From the NCBI GenBank assembly GCA_014730255.1, contig WJIQ01000198.1:1-48593 (forward strand): a DNA stretch of 48,593 nucleotides. The letters run 5' to 3'. This DNA comes from a bacterium. Its GTDB lineage: Bacteria > Krumholzibacteriota > Krumholzibacteriia > LZORAL124-64-63. Shown here in pieces: positions 1-8,800 of this stretch. Numbering within the stretch: position 1 is the first letter of the stretch; each line of letters starts with the position of its first letter. The notes under the pieces were generated by a model. It saw only the letters and a list, made by a program, of their open reading frames with translations. It was not told the DNA's origin and ran no database searches. Made by a program: the position numbers and the translations under genes.

Positions 1-4
1 AGGA

Positions 5-108
5 AAACGGCTGCCAGAACACGACCTCGCAAGGGCTGGCGAGGGAGGCGTACCCGATGCGGTACGTTGACCGAGCCAGACCGAGAAGGCGTGTTCTGGC
101 AGCCGTTT
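5..108. repeat. Cloverleaf-capable 104-bp inverted repeat
   Basis: Bases 5-23 and 90-108 are perfect 19-bp inverted copies (AAACGGCTGCCAGAACACG and its complement). Inside the loop are two further perfect hairpins, 25-30/39-44 (CCTCGC/GCGAGG) and 49-54/61-66 (CGTACC/GGTACG), and a short direct repeat GACCGAG at 69-75 and 79-85. As RNA or single-stranded DNA this would fold as a closed stem with two side arms. There is no U-run after the right arm, so it is not a normal terminator. It could be a small RNA, a REP/MITE-like repeat or a processing site. The window edge hides what lies upstream. Bases 109-250 hold no gene; TTAACA at 145 with TGATAC near 168 is only a weak promoter guess. Confidence 0.6.
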
Positions 109-250
109 GGCCGGCCGCAGCAGGCCCTTCGTGAATGATCCGGGTTAACATCGTTTTTACGAGATCCTGATACGAGCGTGCCGCGGCCGCGCCGATAAGA
201 GACGTGCTCCCTGGGAGTTCCACGCACCGGAGAGGACGCGTCGCCGCACC

Positions 251-1999
251 ATGAACCGCATGCACTACCAGGACTGGGCCCGGCGCAACCGTCTGCTCTG
301 GTACGGGCAGGGCCTGATGATGGCCCTGCTGATGATGATCACTCCGATCGGTCGCCATCATCCGGCGACGGGGTCCCTCCTGACCGCCCTGACCATCGCG
401 CTCGGCTACGTGCGGGTCCGGGAGTCGGTCCTCATCCTCACCGACCGCTCCGCCTCCTGGCTGCGGTACCGGGTGATGATGGCGGTCGCCTCTGGTGGCC
501 AGGCCCTCACCTGGGGAACCGTCGCCTGCCTGGCGCTCACCTGCCACGACCACGGCCACGCCCTGGCGGTCGTGGTGGTCTTCATGATGACGATCCTCGC
601 CGGGGTCTCCTTCACCCACACGCCGGCCATCTCCGAGTTCGATCGGTCGTTGTGGTTGACCATCACCCCGCCGCTCATCGTCGCCTTGCTGGAGCCGGGA
701 GCGCGCCCGATCTCGTACGCGCTGCTGACCACGGGCGCCCTCGCCATGGGCATGACCCGTTACCAGCACCGGATCTGGCGCGAGCGCATCGAGGGGCACG
801 AGCGCGACCGTGAGCGCGTGGCCGAGCTCGAGCGAGCCCAGGCCGAGGCCGCCGAGGCGCAGGAGACCCGCGCCCGCTTCCTGGCCAACATCAGCCACGA
901 GCTGCGCACGCCGCTCAACGGGATCATCGGACTGACCGACCTGGCCCTCCAGGAACCGGTCAACGAGACCACCCGCCAGAACCTCGAGATGGTCGGCGGT
1001 TCCGGCCGCCACATGCTCATGCTGGTCGACGATCTGCTCGATTACACCAAGATCGAGCACGGCCAGTTCGACCTGGTCAACCGGCCGTTCTCGCTGCGCC
1101 AGGCGCTCGGCGACGTCGCCGGCCAGCTGCGTCCGCTGGCAGGCGAACGCGACCTCGAGCTGATCGCGGACGTCGACCCGACCCTGCCCGACGGGTTCGT
1201 CGGCGACGCCCACCGGCTGAGCCAGGTCATCCTGAACCTGGGCTCGAACGCGATCAAGTTCACCGACGAGGGCAGCGTGACCGTCCGCTGCCGACCGCGA
1301 CGATGCGCCGGCGACCGCGTCATGTTGCACGTCACGGTCCAGGACACCGGCATCGGCATCCCCGAGGACCAGTACCAGGTGATCTTCGAGGCCTTCCGTC
1401 AGGTGGACGACAGCAACGCGCGCCGCCACGGCGGCACGGGCCTCGGCCTGGCCATCTGCAGCTACCTGGTCAAGCGCATGGGCGGGGAGATCTGGGTCGA
1501 GAGCTGGCCGGGCCACGGCAGCGCCTTCCACTTCACCGTGATCCTCTGGCCGCACGCGACGCCCGATGCGAGCGACCCGGCCGCGGCCGACGCGACCCAC
1601 GATACGGCCCGCGTGCGACCGCCCCGGCGGCGAGTGCTGGTGGCCGAGGACAACCGGATCAATCAGCAGCTGATGCTCCGCCTGCTCGACAAGCTGGGCC
1701 AGGACGTCGACCTCGCCGTCAACGGGGTCGAGGCCGTCGCCGCGTGCCGTCGCCAGCGCTACGACCTGGTCCTGATGGATCTGCAGATGCCGGAGATGGA
1801 CGGCCTGGAGGCCACGCGCCAGATCCGGATCGACGACGGCGATCACCACACGCCGATCATCGCCCTGACGGCCAACGCCATGTCCAGCGATCGCGACCGG
1901 TGCCTCGCGGCGGGCATGGACGACTTCCTGGCCAAGCCGGTCAAGTCGCAGACGCTCTCCGATCTGCTCCACCACCTCGATCGTCCTGCCCTGGTCTGA
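251..1999 (+). CDS. Membrane hybrid sensor histidine kinase with receiver domain
   Basis: The 582-residue protein begins with about five hydrophobic segments between residues 18 and 168, then a short coiled-coil linker (about 180-207). A HisKA domain follows, with phospho-acceptor His216 in SHELRTPLNG. The HATPase domain has its N box around Asn333, G1 DTGIG at 365 and G2 GGTGLGL at 394. A C-terminal receiver domain (461-575) has acidic pair Glu466/Asp467, phospho-acceptor Asp510 in LMDLQMP, and Lys562. All catalytic residues are present, so it should autophosphorylate and pass phosphate to its own receiver. No output regulator or Hpt protein lies nearby, so the pathway is unknown; the membrane region matches no sensor domain I recognise. 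A GGAGAGGA sequence 13-20 bases upstream is a somewhat distant ribosome site; Met4 is an alternative start. Confidence 0.93.
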   Translation: MNRMHYQDWARRNRLLWYGQGLMMALLMMITPIGRHHPATGSLLTALTIALGYVRVRESVLILTDRSASWLRYRVMMAVASGGQALTWGTVACLALTCHDHGHALAVVVVFMMTILAGVSFTHTPAISEFDRSLWLTITPPLIVALLEPGARPISYALLTTGALAMGMTRYQHRIWRERIEGHERDRERVAELERAQAEAAEAQETRARFLANISHELRTPLNGIIGLTDLALQEPVNETTRQNLEMVGGSGRHMLMLVDDLLDYTKIEHGQFDLVNRPFSLRQALGDVAGQLRPLAGERDLELIADVDPTLPDGFVGDAHRLSQVILNLGSNAIKFTDEGSVTVRCRPRRCAGDRVMLHVTVQDTGIGIPEDQYQVIFEAFRQVDDSNARRHGGTGLGLAICSYLVKRMGGEIWVESWPGHGSAFHFTVILWPHATPDASDPAAADATHDTARVRPPRRRVLVAEDNRINQQLMLRLLDKLGQDVDLAVNGVEAVAACRRQRYDLVLMDLQMPEMDGLEATRQIRIDDGDHHTPIIALTANAMSSDRDRCLAAGMDDFLAKPVKSQTLSDLLHHLDRPALV

Positions 2000-2045
2000 C
2001 CCGGTTCGCGGTCTCGTCGGGGCGGCCACGCGCGGGCGTGCTACC

Positions 2046-3011
2046 ATGTCGCCCATCATGGATGCTCCCTACCGACCGACGCGCCGCGGGCTGGTGATCC
2101 TGGCCCTCCTCGCGCTGCTGCTCTTGCCGCTGTTCCTGCCCATCCCGGTCGACTGGCGGCAGCACCCGCTGGTCGGCACCCTCGGCGACCGCGTGCACGT
2201 GGTGATGTTCGCGGTCCTGACCCTGGTGCTGCATGGGCACGGTCCGTTGCGCGGCCGTCCGCTGGCAGCCGTGGCCGCGTCGATCGTGATCGGCGGGATG
2301 ACCGAGCTCGCCCAGTCGCTCGCCGGACGCTCGACCAGCCCCTGGGACTGGTACCAGGACATCCAGGGCGCGGCGCTGGCCGGCTGCTGGATGTGGTGGC
2401 GGAACCACCATGGACGCGCGATACCCCTGGCCCTGGCCGCGCTCATCCTGGTGGCGATCTGGTGGCCCCTGCGCGACCTGCCCACGCTGGTGCGCGAGAG
2501 CGAGGCGGCGGCCCGCCAGTACCCGCTGCTCTGCGACTTCGAACGCCCCGGATCGCTCGTGCTCTGGGGAGAGCACATGGACAGCCGTCTGGCCAGGGTC
2601 GCCGTCGGGCGGGACGATCACGCCCTGGAGGTCCGCCACGACGGCGACGAGCGCTGGCCCGGCACGTCGTCGTCCCACCTGGCCTGGAACTGGACCGACC
2701 GGGACACCCTGCTGATCGACGCCCGCCTCGTCGCACCGTCGCCCGATTCGCTCCGGGCCTCGGTCTGGATCCTGGACCGCGCCGGCCCCCGGGACGTCGA
2801 CGATGCCCGGCGCGCCTTCGTCCTGGACCACCGCTGGCGGACGCTGCGCATCCCGCTCGCGGACCTGCGCACGCTCGAACGCGGCCGACCGCTCGCCCTG
2901 CGCAACGTGGTCGCGCTGTCGGTCTACCTGCACCGCCGCGCGGACGGTCCGCTCGCCGTGCAGATCGACGACGTCCGCCTGGTCGGCGCATCCGCGGACA
3001 CGAGCGATTGA
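2046..3011 (+). CDS. VanZ-like membrane protein fused to a beta-sandwich-like extracytoplasmic domain
   Basis: The protein has 321 residues. The first 150 contain several hydrophobic helices with the VanZ-family pattern: a PxDK-like start (IPVDWRQHP), a His-rich helix (RVHVVMFAVLTL), and a TELAQSLAGRSTSPWDW segment typical of VanZ proteins. From about residue 165 it turns hydrophilic and beta-rich (CDFERPGSL through VQIDDVRLV), resembling CIA30/galactose-binding-like sandwiches that bind carbohydrate. A role in envelope or glycan biology is inference. No ribosome site precedes ATG 2046 or the alternative ATG at 2058. TACCAT overlaps the first start and may be a -10 element, which would favour the shorter form. 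The stop codon lies within the -35 box of the next promoter. Confidence 0.7.
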   Translation: MSPIMDAPYRPTRRGLVILALLALLLLPLFLPIPVDWRQHPLVGTLGDRVHVVMFAVLTLVLHGHGPLRGRPLAAVAASIVIGGMTELAQSLAGRSTSPWDWYQDIQGAALAGCWMWWRNHHGRAIPLALAALILVAIWWPLRDLPTLVRESEAAARQYPLLCDFERPGSLVLWGEHMDSRLARVAVGRDDHALEVRHDGDERWPGTSSSHLAWNWTDRDTLLIDARLVAPSPDSLRASVWILDRAGPRDVDDARRAFVLDHRWRTLRIPLADLRTLERGRPLALRNVVALSVYLHRRADGPLAVQIDDVRLVGASADTSD

Positions 3012-3036
3012 CGGGCGCGGCAGCGCCTGCTACTGT
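3008..3036 (+). promoter_or_regulatory. Sigma70-type promoter of the hairpin-leader unit
   Basis: TTGACG at 3008-3013 and TACTGT at 3031-3036 are separated by exactly 17 bases. The predicted start of transcription, near 3043, falls a few bases before the first leader hairpin. The -35 box overlaps the stop codon of the preceding gene. Confidence 0.65.
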
Positions 3037-3047
3037 ACGCGAAAGGT

Positions 3048-3077
3048 CCTTTAAACGAGGCCCGTGAGCCCGGAAGG
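3048..3077 (+). promoter_or_regulatory. PyrR-binding-loop-like RNA hairpin, copy 1
   Basis: The RNA would pair CCUU (3048-3051) with AAGG (3074-3077) and GGC (3059-3061) with GCC (3068-3070). The tip is the hexaloop CCGUGA, and the internal loop is purine-rich. This matches the known PyrR-binding loop: hexaloop CNGNGA, a CCUUUAA 5-prime side and a GAAGG 3-prime side. An intrinsic terminator follows at 3119-3152, as expected for PyrR attenuation. The AAGGA strand is also the ribosome site of the 30-codon ORF at 3088. The assignment rests on motif and fold only; pyrR is not in this window. Confidence 0.6.
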
Positions 3078-3087
3078 ATGGCCCCCC

Positions 3088-3180
3088 ATGATCGCGCCCG
3101 ACATCATCCGCGACGACCACCCCGCGCCAGCCGGCGTCGGGGTCGTTTTTTTGTCCGCCCCCTTTAATTGGCGCCCGTGA
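3088..3180 (+). CDS. Putative 30-residue leader peptide
   Basis: An ATG at 3088 with AAGGA nine bases upstream opens a 30-codon frame ending in TGA at 3178-3180. Its ribosome site is the 3-prime strand of hairpin 1. Its codons 11-21 run through the intrinsic terminator, and its stop codon is inside the hexaloop of hairpin 2. A ribosome translating it would therefore melt the terminator and stall or terminate on the second hairpin, next to the start of the main gene. There is no strong run of one codon. It could be chance, because high-G+C DNA has many open frames; the interlocking geometry is the argument for it. Confidence 0.35.
   Translation: MIAPDIIRDDHPAPAGVGVVFLSAPFNWRP
3119..3152 (+). 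terminator. Intrinsic terminator inside the leader
   Basis: ACCCCG (3119-3124) pairs with CGGGGT (3138-3143) and CGCC with GGCG inside it. The stem is followed by seven T residues at 3146-3152. It lies between promoter and gene, so it must be an attenuator for the gene at 3203. Confidence 0.75.
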
Positions 3181-3191
3181 GCGCCAGAAGG
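3161..3191 (+). promoter_or_regulatory. PyrR-binding-loop-like RNA hairpin, copy 2, over the ribosome site
   Basis: This has the same architecture as copy 1: CCUU (3161-3164) with AAGG (3188-3191), GGCGC (3170-3174) with GCGCC (3181-3185), and again the loop CCGUGA. The AAGG strand is part of the AAGGAG ribosome site of the gene starting at 3203, so folding would block translation, as PyrR does in some Actinobacteria. Two copies, one before the terminator and one on the ribosome site, suggest control of both transcription and translation. Confidence 0.6.
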
Positions 3192-3202
3192 AGAGATCCG
3201 GC

Positions 3203-3850
3203 ATGCTGAACCCGGCTCATTCGATCCCCCGCAGCGGCCTCGACCAGCCCCCCGCCGTGGCCCCGGACGCCGCGCGCTGCCAGCGGGTGCGTGCGGTGCT
3301 CGCCGGCGAGATCGCCGCCACCGCGGCCGCGCACGGACTCGAGGTCGAGGGATCGGCCGACCCGTGGCGGTGTGTCCTGCGTGGTGGGGACCTCACCCTG
3401 CCCTGGCTCTGCGACTTCGCCGAGGCGGCGCTCAAGAGCGCGATCGGCCGCCTGTCGGCCGACCTGGTCGGAGGGGCCAACGTGACGCGCCTCGACGGTG
3501 CGATCAGCTACCGGCACCCCCGCCTGCCCTATCGCCGCGCCCTGCGGATCGTCGCCGCGCGGGGCTGGCGTCACGCGCTGGGCGACGAGCTCGCGCCGGC
3601 GGCCGCAGCGAGCCTGGTGCGCTTCTGCGCGCTCCTGCCCGTCCAGGTGATGTACCTGCCGAACCAGCCGCAGCCCGGCCCGGGCGACCGTCACCGTCCC
3701 GGACTGTCGTACGTGGTGCCCTGGGGCGGCGAGGTCCTGCGCGCGGTGCTGCCGGCGGAGGACGAGTCCGGCCCGGCGGTGATCCGCGTCGAGATGGACC
3801 GCTTGCTGGGATTCGCGCTGGGGTATGCCGCCGCCGAGGCCGACGGCTGA
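3203..3850 (+). CDS. Small class II aminoacyl-tRNA-synthetase-like protein (AsnRS/AspRS core resemblance)
   Basis: The protein has 215 residues. Residues around 85-155 (an acidic helix, then ISYRHPRLPYRRALRIV, a GW, GDEL, and PVQVMYLPNQ) follow the pattern of the asparaginyl/aspartyl-tRNA synthetase core: PRITYxEA, then WGDDL, then KPVFVTxYP. No anticodon-binding domain is present, and I cannot find a convincing motif 3 arginine, so it may be an AsnA-like or purely regulatory paralogue rather than a synthetase. The start is fixed by AAGGAG nine bases upstream. Expression is controlled by the hairpin leader at 3048-3191. Function is not established. Confidence 0.45.
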   Translation: MLNPAHSIPRSGLDQPPAVAPDAARCQRVRAVLAGEIAATAAAHGLEVEGSADPWRCVLRGGDLTLPWLCDFAEAALKSAIGRLSADLVGGANVTRLDGAISYRHPRLPYRRALRIVAARGWRHALGDELAPAAAASLVRFCALLPVQVMYLPNQPQPGPGDRHRPGLSYVVPWGGEVLRAVLPAEDESGPAVIRVEMDRLLGFALGYAAAEADG

Positions 3851-3930
3851 AACATTTGCCGGCGGGCGAACGTAGGAAGCATCGACAGATAGCGACCCCC
3901 GACCCACCGCGCGCGGCGAAAGGCACCGTC

Positions 3931-4971
3931 ATGCGTTCGTTTCCTCACCGCGTCCCGGCCCTCCTGGCGGCCGGCCTGCTCCTGGCCGGCGTGGCCTCGG
4001 CCGGCGATGTCTACCTGGGCATCGCCATGGACGAGCTCAAGCCGAGCATGTCCCGGGCGCTCGGCCTCGACGAGGGTCTCGGCGTGCTGATCAACGAGGT
4101 CATCGAGGATTCGCCGGCGGCCGAGGCCGGCCTGCGCTCGGGCGACGTCCTCCTGCGGGTCGGCGATCACGAGATCACCGGCATCGGCAAGCTCACCCGC
4201 ACCCTGCACGCCTACGATCCCGGCGACGAGGTCGAGCTGGAGGTCCTGCGTGACGGCGATCGCGAGACCATCGACGTCGTGCTCGGTGAGCGCGAGAAGC
4301 GCGGCACCATCGTCTTCGGCGACGACAAGGGTGGCCGGTCCTGGTCCTGGTTCGGCCCGGAGACCAACGAGGACGGCGAGACCGTCCTGCGCTGGAAGGA
4401 CGAGGATGGCGAGCGCGAGATGGTCATCGGCAACTGGCTGAACTGGAACGAGGGTCGCGGGTACCTCGGCGTCGTCCCCGCCGACCTCGACGCCGACGAG
4501 CTGGCCGCGCTCGGCGCGCCCGACGGCAAGGGCGTGCGCCTGGCGAGCGTCCTGCCCGACGGCCCCGCCCACGCCGCCGGCCTGCGGGACGGCGACGTGC
4601 TCGTGTCCATCGACGGCGAGACCATCGACGACCGGACCGCGCTGCACGAGGCCATGCAGGAGACCGAGGCCGGCGAGACGGTGACCGTCCGCATCATCCG
4701 GGACGGCGACGCGCGCGAGGTCGAGGTCGAGCTGGCCGAGTCTCCCACGCCGATGGACATCGGCAAGAACCTGCGGATGTACATTCCAGGCGATCCCCAC
4801 GACCCGAAGGCCCCGCGGTTCTACGAGCGCCATGGCGGCCGCATGCCCGGGGGCTTCGACCTCGAGGACCTCGAGCGCGAGAAGGAGGACCTCGCGAAGA
4901 TGCGCGAGGAGCTGGCCGATCTGAAGGAGGAGCTCCGGAAGCTGCGCGAGGAGCTCCAGAAGGAGAAATGA
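3931..4971 (+). CDS. Secreted two-PDZ-domain protein with C-terminal coiled coil
   Basis: Translation from ATG 3931 gives 346 residues. The open frame runs much further upstream, but only this start gives a signal peptide (hydrophobic 9-22, cleavage likely after VASA at 24). PDZ 1 covers about 27-120 (YLGIAMDEL, GVLINEV, SPAAEAGLRSGDVLLRVG). PDZ 2 covers about 178-268 (YLGVVPADL, GVRLASVLPDGPAHAAGLRDGDVLVSI). An acidic linker and a heptad-rich helix (310-345) follow. There is no protease domain, so it is not an HtrA protease; it may bind exposed C termini of envelope proteins or scaffold a complex. It stands alone between the aaRS-like gene and a convergent operon. Confidence 0.8.
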   Translation: MRSFPHRVPALLAAGLLLAGVASAGDVYLGIAMDELKPSMSRALGLDEGLGVLINEVIEDSPAAEAGLRSGDVLLRVGDHEITGIGKLTRTLHAYDPGDEVELEVLRDGDRETIDVVLGEREKRGTIVFGDDKGGRSWSWFGPETNEDGETVLRWKDEDGEREMVIGNWLNWNEGRGYLGVVPADLDADELAALGAPDGKGVRLASVLPDGPAHAAGLRDGDVLVSIDGETIDDRTALHEAMQETEAGETVTVRIIRDGDAREVEVELAESPTPMDIGKNLRMYIPGDPHDPKAPRFYERHGGRMPGGFDLEDLEREKEDLAKMREELADLKEELRKLREELQKEK

Positions 4972-4995
4972 GCCGGCGCCCGCCGGCGATCAGCA

Positions 4996-5026
4996 GCGGC
5001 CCCGTCGCGATACCCGGCGGGGCCGC
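4996..5026. terminator. Hairpin between convergent genes
   Basis: GCGGCCCCG (4996-5004) and CGGGGCCGC (5018-5026) are a perfect 9-bp inverted repeat between the ends of the PDZ gene and the opposing hydrolase gene. There is no T-run, so it would act as a bidirectional pause or RNA end rather than a canonical terminator. Confidence 0.5.
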
Positions 5027-5883
5027 TACGCGTCCGTGTCGGCGCCCTCGGGCCTGGCGGAGGCGGCGAGCCAGCGCTCGAGCTCGCGGCGGTAGCGCTC
5101 GCCACCCTCGACGCAGGCCCGGGCGTGCCCGCCGCGGACGGTGAGCATGCGGCAGGGCGGCGCCGCTCGCCGCTCGAGCCGCCGGCCCAGCGTGATGGGG
5201 ACCGTGCGGTCGGCCACGCTGTGGACCAGCAGCTTCGGGCACCACACGCTGCCGATGCGATCCTCGCTCGCGAGCTGCAGCCGGATCATCTGCTTGACCG
5301 GCAGCCAGGGGTAGCGTCGCTGCGCGACATCGGCCGCCCGGGTGAACCCCGCCTCGAGCACCATCGCCGCCGGACGGACGAGCTGGCCGAGCTCGGTCGC
5401 GAGGCTGACCCCCATGCTCTCGGCGGCGATGACGATGCGGTCGGGCGAGAGCCCCCGTTCTCCGGTCAGCCAGCTCCACGCCGCGTGGGTGTCGGCGTAC
5501 AGGCCGAGCTCGGACGGACGGCCCTCGCTGCGGCCGTATCCACGGTAATCGATGGCCAGGATCGCGAATCCGAGCTCGTGCCAGAACGCCAGGGCGTCGA
5601 CCCGATCGCCGAGATTGGTGTTGGCCCCGTGCAGGTAGAGCAACGCGAGGCCGGCGCCCGGTCCGTGCGGCTCCGACGGTGCGGGAAGCCACCAGCCACG
5701 GAACGTCGGACCGCCGTCGGCGGCGAGCGCGACGTCCTCGTACGCGAGGCCGGCCTCGGCGGGGGCGGACGCCAGGTCGCGCTTCGGCTTGAAGAACAGC
5801 GCCTCCTGTCGGGCCGCGAAGATCATCGCGACCGCCAGGTACCCGAACCCCACGACGAACAGTCCGACCAGCCACCAGGTCAC
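5026..5883 (-). CDS. Membrane-anchored alpha/beta hydrolase
   Basis: The 285-residue protein starts at GTG 5883, which overlaps the TGA of addA (GTGA) and has GGAGG eight bases upstream. One N-terminal membrane helix (about 3-22) is followed by an alpha/beta hydrolase fold. It has oxyanion HGAN near 85, DYRGYGRSEG at 112, nucleophile Ser156 in AESMG (Ala replaces the usual first Gly of the elbow), Asp225 and His253. It resembles the BEM46/YqkD-like serine hydrolases found at membranes; the substrate is unknown. Coupling to addA is probably only operon convenience. Confidence 0.85.
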   Translation of the reverse strand: MTWWLVGLFVVGFGYLAVAMIFAARQEALFFKPKRDLASAPAEAGLAYEDVALAADGGPTFRGWWLPAPSEPHGPGAGLALLYLHGANTNLGDRVDALAFWHELGFAILAIDYRGYGRSEGRPSELGLYADTHAAWSWLTGERGLSPDRIVIAAESMGVSLATELGQLVRPAAMVLEAGFTRAADVAQRRYPWLPVKQMIRLQLASEDRIGSVWCPKLLVHSVADRTVPITLGRRLERRAAPPCRMLTVRGGHARACVEGGERYRRELERWLAASARPEGADTDA

Positions 5884-8800
5884 GGCGCGACCTCCGTCAA
5901 TCCCGCGGTCGTGCCGGCGGCGACCAGGCGGGTCCAGATCAGCCAGGTGCGGATCTCGCGCCCCGGGTAGATCCGCTGCAGGCTCGTGCGATAGGCCGCG
6001 AGCTGCGGCCGGTAATGCGCGGCTAGCGCATCCACACCGTCGGGCTCGACCTGGTTGGTCTTGTAGTCGACGACGTCGATGCGGTCCGGCGCGACCAGGA
6101 GCCGGTCGATGACCCCGACGAGGCGCCGGGGCGGATCCGCGCCGGGTTCGACCTCCGCGATCACCGGCACCTCGACCAGCCCGCGCACCCGCGCGCCGTC
6201 CGGCGCCATGATCCAGGCCAGCGCGGACGCGGTGAACACCGCCCGCGCCTCCTCCCACTCCGCACGACGGTCCGGGTCGTCCGGCGCCGGCGGCATCGCC
6301 CCGACGCGGCACGCCCGCTCGAGCCAGCGATGGACCCGCGTCCCGCGCGCGGTGGCCGGCGTCTCGCGCCGGCGGGGCGTCATCGTCGCGGCGGCCTCGT
6401 CCGCCGGCAACGACGCGTCCGGATCCGCGACCGTCTCGTCGACGAGTCCGTCGGCCACCAGGGTCGACGGGTTCTCGATCGCCACGCGGGGCCTGAGCGG
6501 CGGTGGCGTCCACACCGCGAATCGCCGGCGGACGGCCTGCTCGCGAGGCTCGAGAGGCGACGTGCGCGGCCGGTCCGGAGCCGCGTCGGCAGCGACGACA
6601 TCCTCCGCGGCGGTCCAGAGCTCGGGGTGTCCGGACCGGCGCAACCAGCCCAGATAGCTGCGCGCGTCCCCCTCGGCGGACTGGTTGCGGCCGCGGCCGC
6701 CGAGGACGTACAGCCGGTCGCGCGCGCGGGTGAGCGCCACGTAGAGGATGTGCGCCTCCTCGCCCATGAGGGTGGCGAGCGCGCGCTGGCGCGCGGCCGA
6801 CAGTGGCGCTCCGATGCGCGCACCGCCCGCCGTCTCGGTGCCGTCGGTGAGCGATCGCCCGGCGCCCGAGAGCCACGGGCCGTCCTCTCCGTCCTCGCCC
6901 AGCAGCAGATCCTCCGTGGCGTCGTTGAGCGGCACGGCAGCATCGGCGAGGATGACCACGGGGGCCTCGAGGCCCTTCGCGCCGTGCACGGTCATCACCC
7001 GTACGCGCCCGTGACCCGCGTCGCCGGGCAAGGCGCCCTCGTCCTCGCCGCCGAGCCGGTCGGCGAGCTCGAGCTCGTGCACGAAGTCGCGCAGGCTACC
7101 GCCACGCTGGTCGGCCACCAGGGCGAGGTCCAGCAGACGCAGCAGGTTGTAGCGGGCCTGCTCGCCGCCGGCGATCTCGAAGCGCGCGAGCAGGTCCCCC
7201 TCGCGCAGGATGCGTCGCAGGAGGTCGTGCAGCGGCATGAGCCCGGCGGCGGCGAACCAGCCGCCCAGCACGTCGACCAGCCACGAGGGGACCTCGTCCG
7301 CGGAGGCCGCCTGGACCACCTCCCAGAGCGAGCGGCGAGGCGAGTCGAGGCGTCGCTGCAGCAGGTCCTGGACCCGCTCTTCCGGGACCCGGGCGCACGG
7401 CGAGCGCAGGACGGTCGCCCCGGCGATGTCGTCCGCCGGGGTGGTGAGCCAGCGCAGCAGCGCGAGCACGTCCTGCACCTCGCGGCTGCGCGCGAGCAAA
7501 CCCCGGCCGGCCGGCGTGTAGGGGACGCCGGCCGCGCGCAGGGCCGCTTCGTAGGTCGCCAGGTGGGACTTGGTGCGCGCGAGGACGAGCACGTCGTCCA
7601 GGCGCAGGGGCCGTGGGACGTCCCGCCCCGCCCCCGGGTCCCACGACGAGGTCGTCAGCCGCCGACGCATGAGGTCGCCGACCAGGTCGACGACGACCCG
7701 TGCGGCCAGCTCGTGGCCGCTCGCCTCGTCGCTGGGCTCGAGCGGCGCGACGAACCGCACCAGGCCGTGATCGCCCCGTCGCGCGGCGGCCTGCGCGGCC
7801 CCGGCCGCCTCGTCGCCCAGATGCTCGCGCAGCGGGCCGCTCGCGCAGAGGTCGCCGACGGTCGCGACCAGGGTCGGCAGGCTGCGGAAATTGGTCGGCA
7901 GCCGCAGCTCGGCACCGGCGCCGGCCTGGCGCACGATGAGGTCGCGGGCCTCGCCGAAGACCCCCGGCTCGGCCCCCCGGAAGCCGTAGATCGACTGCTT
8001 GACGTCGCCCACGACGAAGACCGACCGCGGACGGTCGCCGCCGGCGAGGAGCTCGGTGAGCAACGGTCGGACCAGTTCCCACTGGTTGCGGTTGGTGTCC
8101 TGGAACTCGTCGAGCAGGAGGTGGTCCAGGCGAGCATCGAGGCGGTAGTGCACCTGCGGGCCGAGCTCCGGATCGGTCAGGAGGCGCAGCGCGAGGTACT
8201 CGAGGTCCTGGAAATCGACCACGCGGTCGCGCCGCTTCAGCGCGGCGGCCAGATCGAGCGCGCGCAGGCCGAACCGCAGCAGCGTGCGGTTGCGGTCGAG
8301 CAGATCCGCGAGCGCCGAGAGCCGGCAGAGCTCGATGACGGGTCCGGCCGCGCGGGCGAACGCCGCCTGCCGCTCCGGCCCGGTCGCCTTGCGACCCTTG
8401 AACGAGCGCAGCTTGCCCGTCCCGGTCACGAGGGCCGTCTCGATCGCGGCGCAGGCCTCGCGCACCGTGGCCGCGTCGGCCGTCAGGGCGTCCGCCGTCG
8501 CGAGCACCGTGCGTCGCAGTTCGTCCCTCTGCTTCGCGAAGCCGGGCGTCAGGCCGAGCGGCTCGTCGATCGCCTCGACCCCGGCCAGGCCGTCTGCGGC
8601 GAACTCGGTCAGGACCTCCCGCAGAGACGCGGCGAGATCGCCGGGATCGAGCACGCGGCCGTCCGGCCACGGCGTCGCCCGCAGGGCGACCACGGCCAGG
8701 TGGTCGGCCAGGTCGTCGGCGACCTCGCCGAGCTCACGGGCCAGGCCGGCCGCCGGCGGGCCGGGGCACGGCCGCACGCGGTCGAGCCACCGCTGCAGAT

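Noticed and set aside
5-108. Integron attC site or retron RNA
   Set aside because: The ends lack the GTTRRRY/RYYYAAC core sites of attC, and no integrase or reverse transcriptase is visible. The edge limits this conclusion.
3078-3164. Alternative short ORF from ATG 3078 in the leader
   Set aside because: The ATG directly follows AAGG with no spacer and lies in the hairpin base; the ORF at 3088 has proper spacing.
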